Positions 30,941 to 39,934 of a stretch of 51,976 bases of DNA are shown here, in pieces (the first letter of the stretch is position 1; every line of letters starts with the position of its first letter). Origin of the DNA: Acidobacteriota bacterium (GTDB taxonomy: Bacteria; Acidobacteriota; Terriglobia; Terriglobales; Acidobacteriaceae); the NCBI GenBank assembly GCA_021779935.1, contig JAJXZT010000056.1, positions 1-51,976 on the forward strand. The letters run 5' to 3'. Both the position numbers and the translations under genes were made by a program. The notes under the pieces are model-generated. The model had not been told where the DNA came from. It worked only from the letters and a program-made list of their open reading frames with translations, and did no database searches.

Positions 30941-33661
30941 TCAGTCCATGTCGCGCCAGTTCGGCCCCACGCCGATTTCCACGATCAGGGGCACACGCAA
31001 CTCGCAAGCGTGCTCCATCTTGTCCTTTACCAGTTCGCGTACCTCTTCCACCTCGCGCTCGGGACACTCAAAGACCAATTCATCGTGGACTTGTAGCAAC
31101 ATTTTTGTTTGCAATTTGCGCGCACTGAGTTCGCGATCAATCTGGATCATCGCGACTTTGATGAGGTCCGCGGCCGTTCCTTGCAGGGGAGTGTTGACGG
31201 CCGTGCGCTCGGCGAAGCCGCGAAGGTTCGCGTTCTTGCCGAGGATGTCCGGGATGGGGCGTATGCGTCCGAAGAGATTCGTCACGCGCCCGTCGCGGCG
31301 CGCGGCCTCCAGTGTCGCGTCGATAAAGGCTCGTACCCCGACATATTTTGCGAAGTAAGCGTCGATGAACTTCTTCGCTTCCTTCGGATCGATGCCGAGT
31401 TGTTGCGAGAGTCCGAAGGCGGAGAGGCCGTAGACGATGCCGAAGTTGACTGCCTTGGCGCGGCGTCGATGCTCGGCGTCGATCAACATCGGCGGCACAC
31501 CGAAGACCTCCGCGGCGGTCAGCGTGTGTATGTCGTCGCCGCGTCGATAGGCTTCCACGAGTAACGGGTCGCCCGAGTAATGCGCCAGCAGTCGCAACTC
31601 AATCTGCGAGTAGTCAGCGGCCAGCAGCAGGTTGCCGGGTTCGGCGATAAACGCGGCGCGGATTTCCCGCCCAATCTCGCTGCGGATCGGGATGTTCTGC
31701 AGGTTCGGATTCGTCGACGAGAGCCGTCCCGTGGCGGTGGCTGCCTGGTTGAAGCTGGTATGTACGCGTCCCGTTGCCGGGCGTATCAGCGCCGGAAGCG
31801 CATCGACATATGTCGATTTAAGTTTCGAGAGCTGGCGGTATTCCAGCACCAGGCGCGGCGCCTCATGTGTCGCGGCCAGCCCTTCCAGCACATCCTGCGC
31901 CGTGGAGATCGTCTTTCCCTTTCCGCGCTTGACGGGCGCAGGCAGGTTGAGCCGATTGAACAGCACATCGCCAAGCTGCTTTGGCGAGTTGATGTTGAAC
32001 TCCACTCCGGCCAGTTCGTAGATGCGGCGCGCGCTGGCATCGCACGCGGCGGCCAGTCGCTGCGACATCTCCGCCAGTACCGCCACGTCGAGCTTTACTC
32101 CCGCGTCTTCCATGCGGCAGAGCACGGGCACCAGCGGCAAGTCGATCTCGTCGTAGAGCTTCTTCAGTCCGGCGCGTTCCACTTCCGCTGCCAGGCTCGA
32201 CGCAAGCCGCCCGGTAACGTCGGCGGCCTCGGCCAGATCGCCGCTGAGCCTGAGGTTCAGCCGCCGCATGGCAACGTCCTTGAACGCATGCGAAGAGTGC
32301 GTCGTGTCAAGCAGGTAGGAGTAGAGCATCGAGTCGTGTTCCACGCCCGCCAGCGTGAGCCCCGCGCTGGAGAGCGCGTGCATGGCCGTTTTGGCGTCGT
32401 GCACTGACTTCGGAATCTTTGCGTCGCTGAGCAACGCGGCGAGCTTATCGCGCAGCGGCCCGGCAATTTCCGCGCTCCACGCCTCGCCTGTTTTCGCCGA
32501 GAGCGCAATCGCCCGCGACGTCGGCGGCTCGGGCGCCGCGGAGCCGAGCGCCAGCGACGATTGCTGTTCTTCGTCCGCGGCCCCTTCTTCATCCTGATTG
32601 GAAACTGTCACCGTGGCTGCGGCGTCAACTGCGATGGCGACCGGCGAAGTCGCCAACTCGGTGAGCGCGGCTTCCGTCAGCGGCTGGTAATTCGTCTCGC
32701 CGAGTTCTACACCTTCGGTGAGAAACTCCTTCACCAGCGAGTTGAACTCCAGCTCGGAGAAGAGATTTCGTGCGGCCTCCGAGTCGGGCAATTGCGACCG
32801 CATTTTCTCAGGCTCAAACGCGATATCCACATTGGCGTCGATGGTGGCGAGTTGCCGGCTCAGCAGCACGCGCTCGCGATTATTCAGCAGCGATTCGCGA
32901 TAAACCTTGCGCTGCACTTCTTCTGCATGTTCCAGCAGATTATCGAGCGTGCCGAATTGCTGGATGAGTTCTACCGAGCCTTTATCGCCGATGCCCGGAG
33001 CGCCGGGAATGTTATCGACCGCATCGCCGCGCAGCGCCATCACGTCGATGACGCGCTCCGGCGGGACGCCAAGCAGCTCTTCGACCTTCGCGCGATCGGC
33101 AATCAGGTTGTCCTTTGGCGGATTGAGCACGCGAACCTTGTCATCCACCAGTTGCAGCATGTCCTTGTCGCTGGAGACCACGTAGACATCGAACGACTCT
33201 GCCGCCGCCTTTCGCGCCAGCGTGCCGATCACGTCATCGGCCTCGTAACCCGGCGCTTCAAGTATCGGAATACGATATACATCGAGCGCGCGCCGAATAT
33301 ACGGGAGCTGCTGTGCCAGGTCTTCCGGCATGGCCGCGCGATTGGCCTTGTAGCCCGTGTACTCCACTTCCACGATCGCGCCCGTTTCCTTGTCGAGTTT
33401 GCGCAGCGCCGGCATGGCTTCCGCCTGCTGGTCGCGGAAGGTGGGCGCCGAGACGTCGAAGGCGGCGGCGATATACTCCGGCGAAAAATCCTTCCGCAGC
33501 TTGTTGATCATGTTGACGAAGACGTACGTGGCTCCCGTCGGCACGCCGTCGCGGTTGGACATGGGACGCGTGCGCGCCATGGCGTGATAGGCGCGGAAGA
33601 TGAATGACATGGCGTCGATGAGAAAGACGCGGCCCTTGGCGGATTGGGAATTTGTCGGCAC
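30941..33661 (-). CDS. polA: DNA polymerase I
   Basis: A 906-residue repair and Okazaki-fragment polymerase. The 5'-3' exonuclease domain (about 1-300) has VFLIDAMSFIFRAYHA, YEADDVIGTLA, SSDKDMLQLV and GVPGIGDK-like GAPGIGDKGSVELI. The polymerase domain (about 510-906) has DYSQIELRLLAHYSGD, RRRAKAVNFGIVYG and LLQVHDELVFECP. The middle 3'-5' exonuclease region lacks the DxE and other acidic metal ligands (the expected first motif reads AIAVDAAATVTV) and is interrupted by a Glu/Gln/Ser-rich stretch, so proofreading is probably lost. The start is GTG 33661. It follows queA on the same strand with a 59-base gap. Confidence 0.95.
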   Translation of the reverse strand: MPTNSQSAKGRVFLIDAMSFIFRAYHAMARTRPMSNRDGVPTGATYVFVNMINKLRKDFSPEYIAAAFDVSAPTFRDQQAEAMPALRKLDKETGAIVEVEYTGYKANRAAMPEDLAQQLPYIRRALDVYRIPILEAPGYEADDVIGTLARKAAAESFDVYVVSSDKDMLQLVDDKVRVLNPPKDNLIADRAKVEELLGVPPERVIDVMALRGDAVDNIPGAPGIGDKGSVELIQQFGTLDNLLEHAEEVQRKVYRESLLNNRERVLLSRQLATIDANVDIAFEPEKMRSQLPDSEAARNLFSELEFNSLVKEFLTEGVELGETNYQPLTEAALTELATSPVAIAVDAAATVTVSNQDEEGAADEEQQSSLALGSAAPEPPTSRAIALSAKTGEAWSAEIAGPLRDKLAALLSDAKIPKSVHDAKTAMHALSSAGLTLAGVEHDSMLYSYLLDTTHSSHAFKDVAMRRLNLRLSGDLAEAADVTGRLASSLAAEVERAGLKKLYDEIDLPLVPVLCRMEDAGVKLDVAVLAEMSQRLAAACDASARRIYELAGVEFNINSPKQLGDVLFNRLNLPAPVKRGKGKTISTAQDVLEGLAATHEAPRLVLEYRQLSKLKSTYVDALPALIRPATGRVHTSFNQAATATGRLSSTNPNLQNIPIRSEIGREIRAAFIAEPGNLLLAADYSQIELRLLAHYSGDPLLVEAYRRGDDIHTLTAAEVFGVPPMLIDAEHRRRAKAVNFGIVYGLSAFGLSQQLGIDPKEAKKFIDAYFAKYVGVRAFIDATLEAARRDGRVTNLFGRIRPIPDILGKNANLRGFAERTAVNTPLQGTAADLIKVAMIQIDRELSARKLQTKMLLQVHDELVFECPEREVEEVRELVKDKMEHACELRVPLIVEIGVGPNWRDMD

Positions 33662-33720
33662 AGGTGAATCGTAATGGAAGTGGTCGCGACTTTCGAGTCT
33701 CGAGTTTCGCCCCTGCGCGA

Positions 33721-34818
33721 TTACTCGATGAACATGCAGTCGCCGTAGGAGAAGAAGCGGTAGCGCTCGCCGACGGCGTGTTCATAGGCACGCAGAATGT
33801 GCTCGCGTCCGGCGAAGGCCGCCACCAGCATCAGCAGCGTTGACTTCGGGAGATGGAAATTCGTCAGCATGGCGTTGACCACGCGGAAGCCAAATCCGGG
33901 GTAGATGAAGATATCGGCTTCGCCCGTCTGCGGCGCAATCGCGCCATCCGGCGAGAGCGACGCCGCGTATTCCAGCGTGCGTACCGTTGTGGTGCCCACG
34001 GCGACGATGCGGCGACCCTCGTTGCGGGCGCGTTCAATCAGCGTTGCGTTTTCCGCCGTGATCTCGTAGCGCTCAGTGTGGAGCCTGTTCTGCTCCACCA
34101 CTTCTTCGCGCACCGGCTGGAAGGTTCCGAGGCCGACGTGCAAGGTTACTTCCGCAATCTCGACACCGCGCCCTGCGATGCGTTGCAATATCTCCGGGGT
34201 AAAGTGCAGGCCGGCCGTGGGCGCCGCGACCGAGCCGCGATGCCGGGCATAGACCGTCTGGTAAGTGTCGCGGTCGGAGGTTGTGTCCGGCCGGTGAATG
34301 TACGGCGGCAGCGGGACATGTCCGAGCTTTTCAAGCCTCGCGTAGAAATCCGGCACGGGCGCAAAGCGCACCGTTCGTTCGCCAAACTCGCCGCGCGCCA
34401 CCACTTCGGCCTGAAGCGCAAGTTCGGCTTCTCCGAAGTGAAGGTGCTCTCCGATGCCGATCTTGCGTCCGGGACGGACCAACGCTTCCCAGGTCTGTGG
34501 CTCAGTGCCGAGCTGTTTCGTGAGAAGCACTTCGATTTTTCCACGGAGAAAATTTTGCATTGCCGGATTGTGCGGACTCAGAGGTTGACTGCGAAGTCCT
34601 CCGCGGCATCCAAACAGACGAGCGGGAATCACCCGTGTATTGTTGCGAACCAGCAGGTCTCCGGGACGGAGGAGATCCGGGAATTTCAGGAAAAACGAGT
34701 CGGCGAATTCGCCATTGTTCCGCTCAAGGTGCAACATCCGGGCGGAACTGCGTTCCGGGAGCGGTTGCTGGGCAATGAGTTCCTCGGGAAGGTGAAAATC
34801 GAAGTCGCGAACCAGCAC
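33721..34818 (-). CDS. queA: S-adenosylmethionine:tRNA ribosyltransferase-isomerase
   Basis: A 365-residue enzyme that transfers ribose from SAM to preQ1 in tRNA, giving epoxyqueuosine. The N-terminal [16 protein letters not shown], the [11 protein letters not shown] block, [13 protein letters not shown] and the C-terminal [18 protein letters not shown] are all diagnostic. The start is GTG at 34818 (MLVRDFDF), with no clear Shine-Dalgarno. Other queuosine genes are not nearby. It is upstream of polA in a probable two-gene unit and divergent from the aldolase gene. Confidence 0.95.
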   Translation of the reverse strand: MLVRDFDFHLPEELIAQQPLPERSSARMLHLERNNGEFADSFFLKFPDLLRPGDLLVRNNTRVIPARLFGCRGGLRSQPLSPHNPAMQNFLRGKIEVLLTKQLGTEPQTWEALVRPGRKIGIGEHLHFGEAELALQAEVVARGEFGERTVRFAPVPDFYARLEKLGHVPLPPYIHRPDTTSDRDTYQTVYARHRGSVAAPTAGLHFTPEILQRIAGRGVEIAEVTLHVGLGTFQPVREEVVEQNRLHTERYEITAENATLIERARNEGRRIVAVGTTTVRTLEYAASLSPDGAIAPQTGEADIFIYPGFGFRVVNAMLTNFHLPKSTLLMLVAAFAGREHILRAYEHAVGERYRFFSYGDCMFIE

Positions 34819-34953
34819 ACCGCAATTATAGTGGCGTCCGGCCGCATTTTCCGCGCCGCGCGCGCCAGAATGTCGTTGGCGAAACGCTTTCGGCTAGGGT
34901 AACATACGCGAACTGAATAAACTTTAGTGGAACTTTACGGTTGTGGGCCTGTC

Positions 34954-35619
34954 ATGAGTGATCTTGAGAACCGCCAGGAAATCGTACGAATCGGCAAGTT
35001 GCTGCATGAGAAGGGGTTTATCGCGGCGACGGACGGGAATATCTCCGTCCGGCTCAACGATTACACCGTGCTGGCGACGCCCACATGCATGAGCAAGGGC
35101 ATGATGACCGAGGAAGATATGGTCACCGTGGACATGCATGGGAACAAGCTTGGCGGCTATCGCGAAGTGTCGAGCGAGGTCGCCATGCACCTGATGATCT
35201 ACACCATGCGCCCCGATATTGGTGCAATCGTCCATGCCCATCCGCCAACCGCCACCGGATTTGCCGCCGCCGGAATGGCGCTCGACAAGGCGCTCGTCTC
35301 CGAGGTGGTGTTGGCGCTGGGAACCGTGCCGCTGGCGCACTATGGAACGCCTGGCACCCAGGAACTGTCGAATTCGCTGCGTCCCTATGTCATGGATCAC
35401 AATGCGGTGCTCATGGCCAACCACGGCGTCGTCGCCTATGGCGAAGACCTGCTGTCGGCTTACATGAACATGGAAACCGTGGAACATTTTGCCAAGATCG
35501 CGCTGGTCACTCATCAACTCGGCCAGCATCGCGTGCTCAATGACGAACAGGTGGACCGCCTGCTTGAGCTGCGAAAGAAGTTCCAGGCCGTCAAACTGCA
35601 ATTGCAGAAGCGGGCGTAG
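34954..35619 (+). CDS. Class II aldolase/adducin family protein
   Basis: A 221-residue zinc-dependent class II aldolase, in the L-fuculose/L-ribulose phosphate aldolase-epimerase family. Seen are FIAATDGNISVR, the zinc ligands HAH in GAIVHAHPPTATGFA, the catalytic glutamate region REVSSEVAMHL and the third ligand in LMANHGVVAYG. The substrate cannot be assigned; no sugar kinase or isomerase is adjacent. The ATG at 34954 was chosen over the GTG at 34927. It is followed by a strong terminator shared with the convergent TonB receptor gene. Confidence 0.9.
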   Translation: MSDLENRQEIVRIGKLLHEKGFIAATDGNISVRLNDYTVLATPTCMSKGMMTEEDMVTVDMHGNKLGGYREVSSEVAMHLMIYTMRPDIGAIVHAHPPTATGFAAAGMALDKALVSEVVLALGTVPLAHYGTPGTQELSNSLRPYVMDHNAVLMANHGVVAYGEDLLSAYMNMETVEHFAKIALVTHQLGQHRVLNDEQVDRLLELRKKFQAVKLQLQKRA

Positions 35620-35658
35620 AAGAAAGTTTCAGGTTTCCAGTTTCGAGATAAAACAAGA

Positions 35659-35688
35659 ACCGGTGCTCACGAGGAGCACCGGTTTTTT
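35659..35688. terminator. Bidirectional terminator between the aldolase and TonB-receptor genes
   Basis: Perfect 10-base stem ACCGGTGCTC (35659-35668) and GAGCACCGGT (35674-35683) with a 5-base loop, followed by a T run on the plus strand. On the minus strand a T-rich tract also follows, so it can serve both convergent genes. Confidence 0.9.
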
Positions 35689-35711
35689 CGTGCGCGTAAT
35701 GCTTCGTCGTC

Positions 35712-37913
35712 TCAGTCGCCGCCGAAGCGGAAGCGGAGTCCTGCCCGGAAGTTGGCCTTCAATGCCGGATAGCCCACAACTTCCTGGTAGCGATGATTGA
35801 GCAGGTTATTGATCGACGCATAGGCCGTGACGTGATGGTTGATGGCCTTCCATGCCGTCGCGTCGAAGCGTGCATAGCCCGCAGCCGAATAGATCGGAGG
35901 AATCGCCCCGAACAGAAAATCCGAGTCCGGGCGGCGTCCCACAAAGGTTCCGCTCAGGCTCGCTCCCCAGCGGGTTTTCGAATATGTCAGCAACAAATCC
36001 CCGAAGTGCTTGGGACGGCGGAGCAGCGGTTGTCCGGTAGCGGTGCAGCCCGTGCCCGGCGTGCACAGCGGCGCGCTCAGTGCTTGCGTTGAGGTGTACG
36101 TATATCCACCGCTCAGCGCGAGGCCGGGACGAAGCTGCGCGTGCAGCGCGACTTCCGCTCCATGGGCCAGCGCGCGATTGATGTTGATGTACTGGCTGAC
36201 GAATGTCACCGGATCGAACTTGTAATCGATCTGGTTGGTGAAGCGGTTGTTGAAGTACACCGCCGAGAGCGAGTACCGTCCGCCAACAAAGCTCTGTAGA
36301 AATCCAGCTTCGAGCGATCTCGCCTGCTCTGGCTGGAGATCCGGATTGGCGACGGTCGGATACGATCCGGTGATGCCGAACGATTCCTCGAAGGTTGGCG
36401 CCTTGATGCCCTCTGAATAGCTGGCGCGCAGCCGCGTGCCGGAGAAAACGTGCCCTCCGCGCAGCAGCAGATACGTCATCGCAGCGCGCGGCACGGCCTT
36501 GTCGCCAAAGCTTTCGTTGTGTTCGTAGCGCAGTCCGGCAATCAGCGTGGCGCGACCGAGGGCGAGGAACTGTTCGCCGTAAACCGCCTGGTTGCGGCGC
36601 AGTCCGTGGGTAAGCGAGCTGCCCGGAAATCCGTAGGAGACGTAGTTGTCGGCGATGAATCCGTTCTCGTCTTCGAAGTGATAGCCGAAGACGCTGCGCG
36701 CCCACGAGCGTTCCGTGTAGTCGGATTGGTAGTCGAAGCCGGCGCGATTGAAATTCGTGCGGCTGTCGAACGGATCGTCATAGGGACGATTGTCATTGAT
36801 GTGATCGGTGTTGCGCCGCACGTGGTTGTACTCGAATCCGCTGAAGCGCTGCTGCCAGCGGCTGCTGGTGGCGACCGTCAGGTCCAGGCTGGCCAGGAAG
36901 TCGTTCTGCCGCGCGTACTGGTCGGAGTCCGGCGGAATAATGCCCGTGCTGTAGTCCCATGCGCCTTGCACACCGCTGCGGCTGTTGGAGTGGCGCAGAC
37001 GCAGGCGAAGCATCATCGCGTCGGAGAGCCGCGCGCCGAGGTTCGCACCCTGTAGAGAATTTTCGTATGTGTCGTTGATGCCCTGTCCCTGCGTGTGGAA
37101 CTCGTCGCCGAAGACGTTGTAGTCAAAGCGGCCATTGGCGCCGGAGAGCGAAGCGTTGCCGTGTGCCGTGGCGAAAGTGCCGCCATCCGAGCCGAAGCGC
37201 AATTCCGGCACGCGCGTCTTGCCCGGAGCGGTCCATATCTGCACCACGCTGGTCATGGCGTCGGAGCCGTAGAGCGTGCTGTCCGCCCCGCGCACCAGTT
37301 CAATGCGGTCCACCTGGTCCGAGGGCACAACGCCGAAGTTGAACGTCCCTCCGGCATCGTTCACCGGAACTCCATCGACGATCACTTTGTTGTAATTCGA
37401 TTCGCCGCCGCGAACAAACAGCGTGGTGAGGCCGCCTTCGTGGCCCGAGTCCGCCAGATATGCGCCGGGAAGCAACCGCAGCAGGTCGGAGACCGAAGGC
37501 TGGTCGAGAAGTCGTATGGAATCTGCGTCGAGTGCGGAAACCGAGGCGCCGGATTTGTCCTCGGCGATCGGCGTGGCGGCGGCCGTCACCACAACGCTCT
37601 CGGGCGCCGAGGCCACCGTGAGCTTTACCGTGTGGACCGCGGTCGATGGGAGTTGCAGGGAAGTGTCGCTCTCGCGGAAGCCGGGTGCGAGGATCTGGAG
37701 CCGGTAACTGCCGTCGGGAATATTCTTCACCAGCGCTGTACCGTCGCCGGCCGTGGTGGTTACGGCCACGGCGTGTGAGTCGAGTGTGAAGACCGACACG
37801 CGAGCGCCGGGCACAACCGCGGACTGGGGATCGACGACGCGGACCGTGAGGTCCGTGGCTAGTAGTGGAAGCGAAAAGAAAAGAACAGCGGAAATGAGGC
37901 GAACAAGTCGCAC
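35712..37913 (-). CDS. TonB-dependent outer-membrane receptor, probably vitamin B12 (BtuB-like)
   Basis: A 733-residue outer-membrane receptor. Signal peptide VRLVRLISAVLFFSLPLLAT, then a carboxypeptidase-regulatory-like Ig domain (about 22-100), a TonB-box-like ESVVVTA, the plug domain (about 115-220, SVSDLLRLLPGAYL, TTLFVRGGESNYNKVIVDG) and a 22-strand barrel ending GLRFRF plus GGD. The GTG start at 37913 has AAAGGAGG seven bases upstream, a strong choice over the longer open frame. The cobalamin riboswitch immediately upstream indicates that the substrate is cobalamin or a related corrinoid. No BtuCDF or TonB genes are adjacent. Confidence 0.93.
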   Translation of the reverse strand: MRLVRLISAVLFFSLPLLATDLTVRVVDPQSAVVPGARVSVFTLDSHAVAVTTTAGDGTALVKNIPDGSYRLQILAPGFRESDTSLQLPSTAVHTVKLTVASAPESVVVTAAATPIAEDKSGASVSALDADSIRLLDQPSVSDLLRLLPGAYLADSGHEGGLTTLFVRGGESNYNKVIVDGVPVNDAGGTFNFGVVPSDQVDRIELVRGADSTLYGSDAMTSVVQIWTAPGKTRVPELRFGSDGGTFATAHGNASLSGANGRFDYNVFGDEFHTQGQGINDTYENSLQGANLGARLSDAMMLRLRLRHSNSRSGVQGAWDYSTGIIPPDSDQYARQNDFLASLDLTVATSSRWQQRFSGFEYNHVRRNTDHINDNRPYDDPFDSRTNFNRAGFDYQSDYTERSWARSVFGYHFEDENGFIADNYVSYGFPGSSLTHGLRRNQAVYGEQFLALGRATLIAGLRYEHNESFGDKAVPRAAMTYLLLRGGHVFSGTRLRASYSEGIKAPTFEESFGITGSYPTVANPDLQPEQARSLEAGFLQSFVGGRYSLSAVYFNNRFTNQIDYKFDPVTFVSQYININRALAHGAEVALHAQLRPGLALSGGYTYTSTQALSAPLCTPGTGCTATGQPLLRRPKHFGDLLLTYSKTRWGASLSGTFVGRRPDSDFLFGAIPPIYSAAGYARFDATAWKAINHHVTAYASINNLLNHRYQEVVGYPALKANFRAGLRFRFGGD

Positions 37914-37950
37914 ACAATCCTCCTTTACACGCGAAAGGGGTGGTTGTCTG

Positions 37951-38121
37951 CGTTCACGCCGGTCTCCTGGCTCGGCGAGTTGGTCTTGCGACCGACAGCG
38001 CTGGCGGCCTTCCCATGCCAAGGGGCACAGTGGCCGACAGCCATGCTCGCTTACAGTTGCGCGGCAGCGCGGGATTCTCACCCGCTTCCCAGCTTCGGAC
38101 GAGCGTCCGAAGCGCGTGAAC
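37951..38121 (-). ncRNA. Cobalamin (B12) riboswitch
   Basis: Read on the minus strand, the region contains GGTGAGAATCCCGCGCTGCC, then CGCAACTGTAA, and ends with the B12 box GCCAGGAGACCGGC (37959-37973). Closing helix P1 is formed by GTTCACGC (38121-38114) and GCGTGAAC (37959-37952). These are the hallmark elements in the right order. It lies about 38 bases upstream of the receptor GTG, so B12 binding probably blocks the ribosome site (translational control). Confidence 0.93.
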
Positions 38122-38161
38122 GGTAGATTGGAAAGAACCATTGCCCAATAGGCAAGAACCG

Positions 38162-38191
38162 ACTGTACGGGACAGGAGGCCGGAGTGTCAA
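38162..38191 (-). promoter_or_regulatory. Sigma-70 promoter of the B12 riboswitch/receptor transcript
   Basis: On the minus strand a consensus TTGACA (38191-38186) and TACAGT (38167-38162) are 18 bases apart. Transcription would start near 38155, about 35 bases before riboswitch helix P1. Confidence 0.8.
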
Positions 38192-38272
38192 TCGGCGGCG
38201 GAGGGCAGCTCTTGGCGACGAGCTGTTAGCGATTAACAAAAGCCATTCCACACGGATGCGTCGCCTTTGCCT

Positions 38273-38422
38273 TCAATCCTTCTCACGCTCACGCCACAGC
38301 CTGCGGTCTCGTGCATTCCGCAGACGCCGTAATCGCAGCCGCTTCTTCAGCAGTACGTGATAGACGAACCACGCCAGCGTCGCGGCAATTCCCGCATAGA
38401 GAAGAACTACGATTGTGTCCAC
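38273..38422 (-). CDS. Putative 49-residue single-helix membrane micro-protein
   Basis: A GTG-started frame of 49 codons with a TGA stop. It reads VDTIVVLLYAGIAATLAW, then FVYHVLLKKRLRLRRLRN, and ends in a charged Arg/Glu stretch. One hydrophobic helix (about residues 3-24) followed by a strongly basic tail fits a small inner-membrane protein with the tail in the cytoplasm. An in-frame TGA three codons upstream limits the start to this GTG. No strong Shine-Dalgarno sequence is visible. It lies 122 bases downstream of glmM on the same strand and upstream of the riboswitch promoter. Function unknown. Confidence 0.5.
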   Translation of the reverse strand: MDTIVVLLYAGIAATLAWFVYHVLLKKRLRLRRLRNARDRRLWREREKD

Positions 38423-38544
38423 AAATCATCCATCGGCTACGTCGAAACAGGATGCCCGTTCAGTCCTTCGTTTGGCCTGATGGGGATCGTTATTCTTCAG
38501 CTTGCGGCTTGCCGCTTACGGCTGAATGCTGAATGCTGTTTTTC

Positions 38545-39912
38545 TCACACCCCGATTGCCGCCTGCAGCGCTCCGGCAATGGCATCGACGTGTTTCCGCA
38601 TCAGCGTCTCCGACTCCGCCTCGATCATCACTCGCGCCAGTTTTTCCGTGCCCGAGTAGCGAACCACCACGCGTCCGTTGCCGTCCAATTCTTTTTCCGC
38701 GGTTTCAATCGTCAACTTCACCGACGGCATCTGCTCCATCGGCAGCTTCTCGCGGACGCGCACGTTATGAATGATCTGCGGAAACATCTTCAGGTCCGCC
38801 ACCAGTTCTTCGAGATGTTTGCCCGTTCGCGCCATCACGTCCAGCACCCGCAGCGACGTCAGCAATCCGTCGCCTGTCGTCGCGTCGCCGTCCATGAACA
38901 GGATGTGTCCCGACTGTTCTCCGCCCAGCGTCGCGCCGTGTGCCTGCATCTGTTCCAGCACATACTTGTCGCCCACGTTCGCCCGCAGCATTTGGATGCC
39001 CGACTCCCGCAGCGCTTTTTCCAGGCCCATGTTTGACATCGTGGTGGCCACCACCTGGTCGCCGTGCAGCGTATTTCTCGACTTCATGTCGCGCGCCGCC
39101 AGCAGCAGCACCGCGTCGCCGTTTACCACTTTGCCGGTGTGATCGCAGAACAGCGCGCGGTCCGCGTCGCCGTCATACGTCATGCCGAGGTGAAATTTCC
39201 CCTGCGACTCCCGAATGCTTTCGCCCACGTAATGCGGATACAGTGCCCCGCACTTGTCGTTGATGTTGCGTCCATCGGGCGAGACGTGCACAAACTCGCA
39301 TTCGATTCCCAGCTTCTGGAACAGTGCCGGCCCAACTGAGCTGGCCGCGCCGTTCGCGCAATCCGCCAGGATCGGCTCGCGCCGCAACCGCGTCAGATCC
39401 ACCTGCGACGCCAGCCAATTCACGTAATCGTCGCGCAGTTGCTGTTCGCCCGGCAGAATCTCCGCCGAGAGCGATATGTGTTCCGGGTCTGCCGCCAGCT
39501 CTTCCAGGTGAGCGAAGATGTCCTGTTCGATCTCGTGTTCAATCGCGTCCGCCAGCTTCATTCCGTCGGAACCAAACAGTTTGATTCCGTTATCCATCCA
39601 TGGATTGTGCGACGCTGAAATCACGATCCCCACATGGAAGCCGTGGGTGCGCGCCAGGAACGCCACGCCCGGAGTCGTAATCACCCCCGCGCTGCGGAAC
39701 TTCGCTCCCGAAACGTGCAGTCCGCGCGCCAGTGTTTCGGCAATCCACCCGCTCGACTCCCGTGTGTCCAGCCCGATGATCACTCTTGGTTCCGCGTGCC
39801 TGTCGCGCAGTCGCTTCCCGAGCGCGCGTCCAATTGCAAACACGGTTCTTCGATCGAGCGGATATTCGCCCGCGACCCCACGTATGCCGTCCGTTCCGAA
39901 TAACTGTCTCAT
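38545..39912 (-). CDS. glmM: Phosphoglucosamine mutase
   Basis: A 455-residue alpha-D-phosphohexomutase that converts glucosamine 6-phosphate to glucosamine 1-phosphate for UDP-GlcNAc, the precursor of peptidoglycan and LPS. The N terminus MRQLFGTDGIRGVAG, the catalytic serine in ISASHNP (Ser101), the metal loop YDGDADRA, the sugar-binding GEQSGHI and the phosphate-binding RYSGTEKLARVM are intact. The length is standard. It is the third gene of cdaA-cdaR-glmM, 22 bases behind cdaR. Confidence 0.96.
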   Translation of the reverse strand: MRQLFGTDGIRGVAGEYPLDRRTVFAIGRALGKRLRDRHAEPRVIIGLDTRESSGWIAETLARGLHVSGAKFRSAGVITTPGVAFLARTHGFHVGIVISASHNPWMDNGIKLFGSDGMKLADAIEHEIEQDIFAHLEELAADPEHISLSAEILPGEQQLRDDYVNWLASQVDLTRLRREPILADCANGAASSVGPALFQKLGIECEFVHVSPDGRNINDKCGALYPHYVGESIRESQGKFHLGMTYDGDADRALFCDHTGKVVNGDAVLLLAARDMKSRNTLHGDQVVATTMSNMGLEKALRESGIQMLRANVGDKYVLEQMQAHGATLGGEQSGHILFMDGDATTGDGLLTSLRVLDVMARTGKHLEELVADLKMFPQIIHNVRVREKLPMEQMPSVKLTIETAEKELDGNGRVVVRYSGTEKLARVMIEAESETLMRKHVDAIAGALQAAIGV

Positions 39913-39934
39913 GTCGATTTAGCTTGCCATCCGT

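Noticed and set aside
38141-38156. TTGCC-CAATA-GGCAA hairpin as a terminator
   Set aside because: The stem is 5 bases with no T run, and it lies at the predicted transcript start of the riboswitch.
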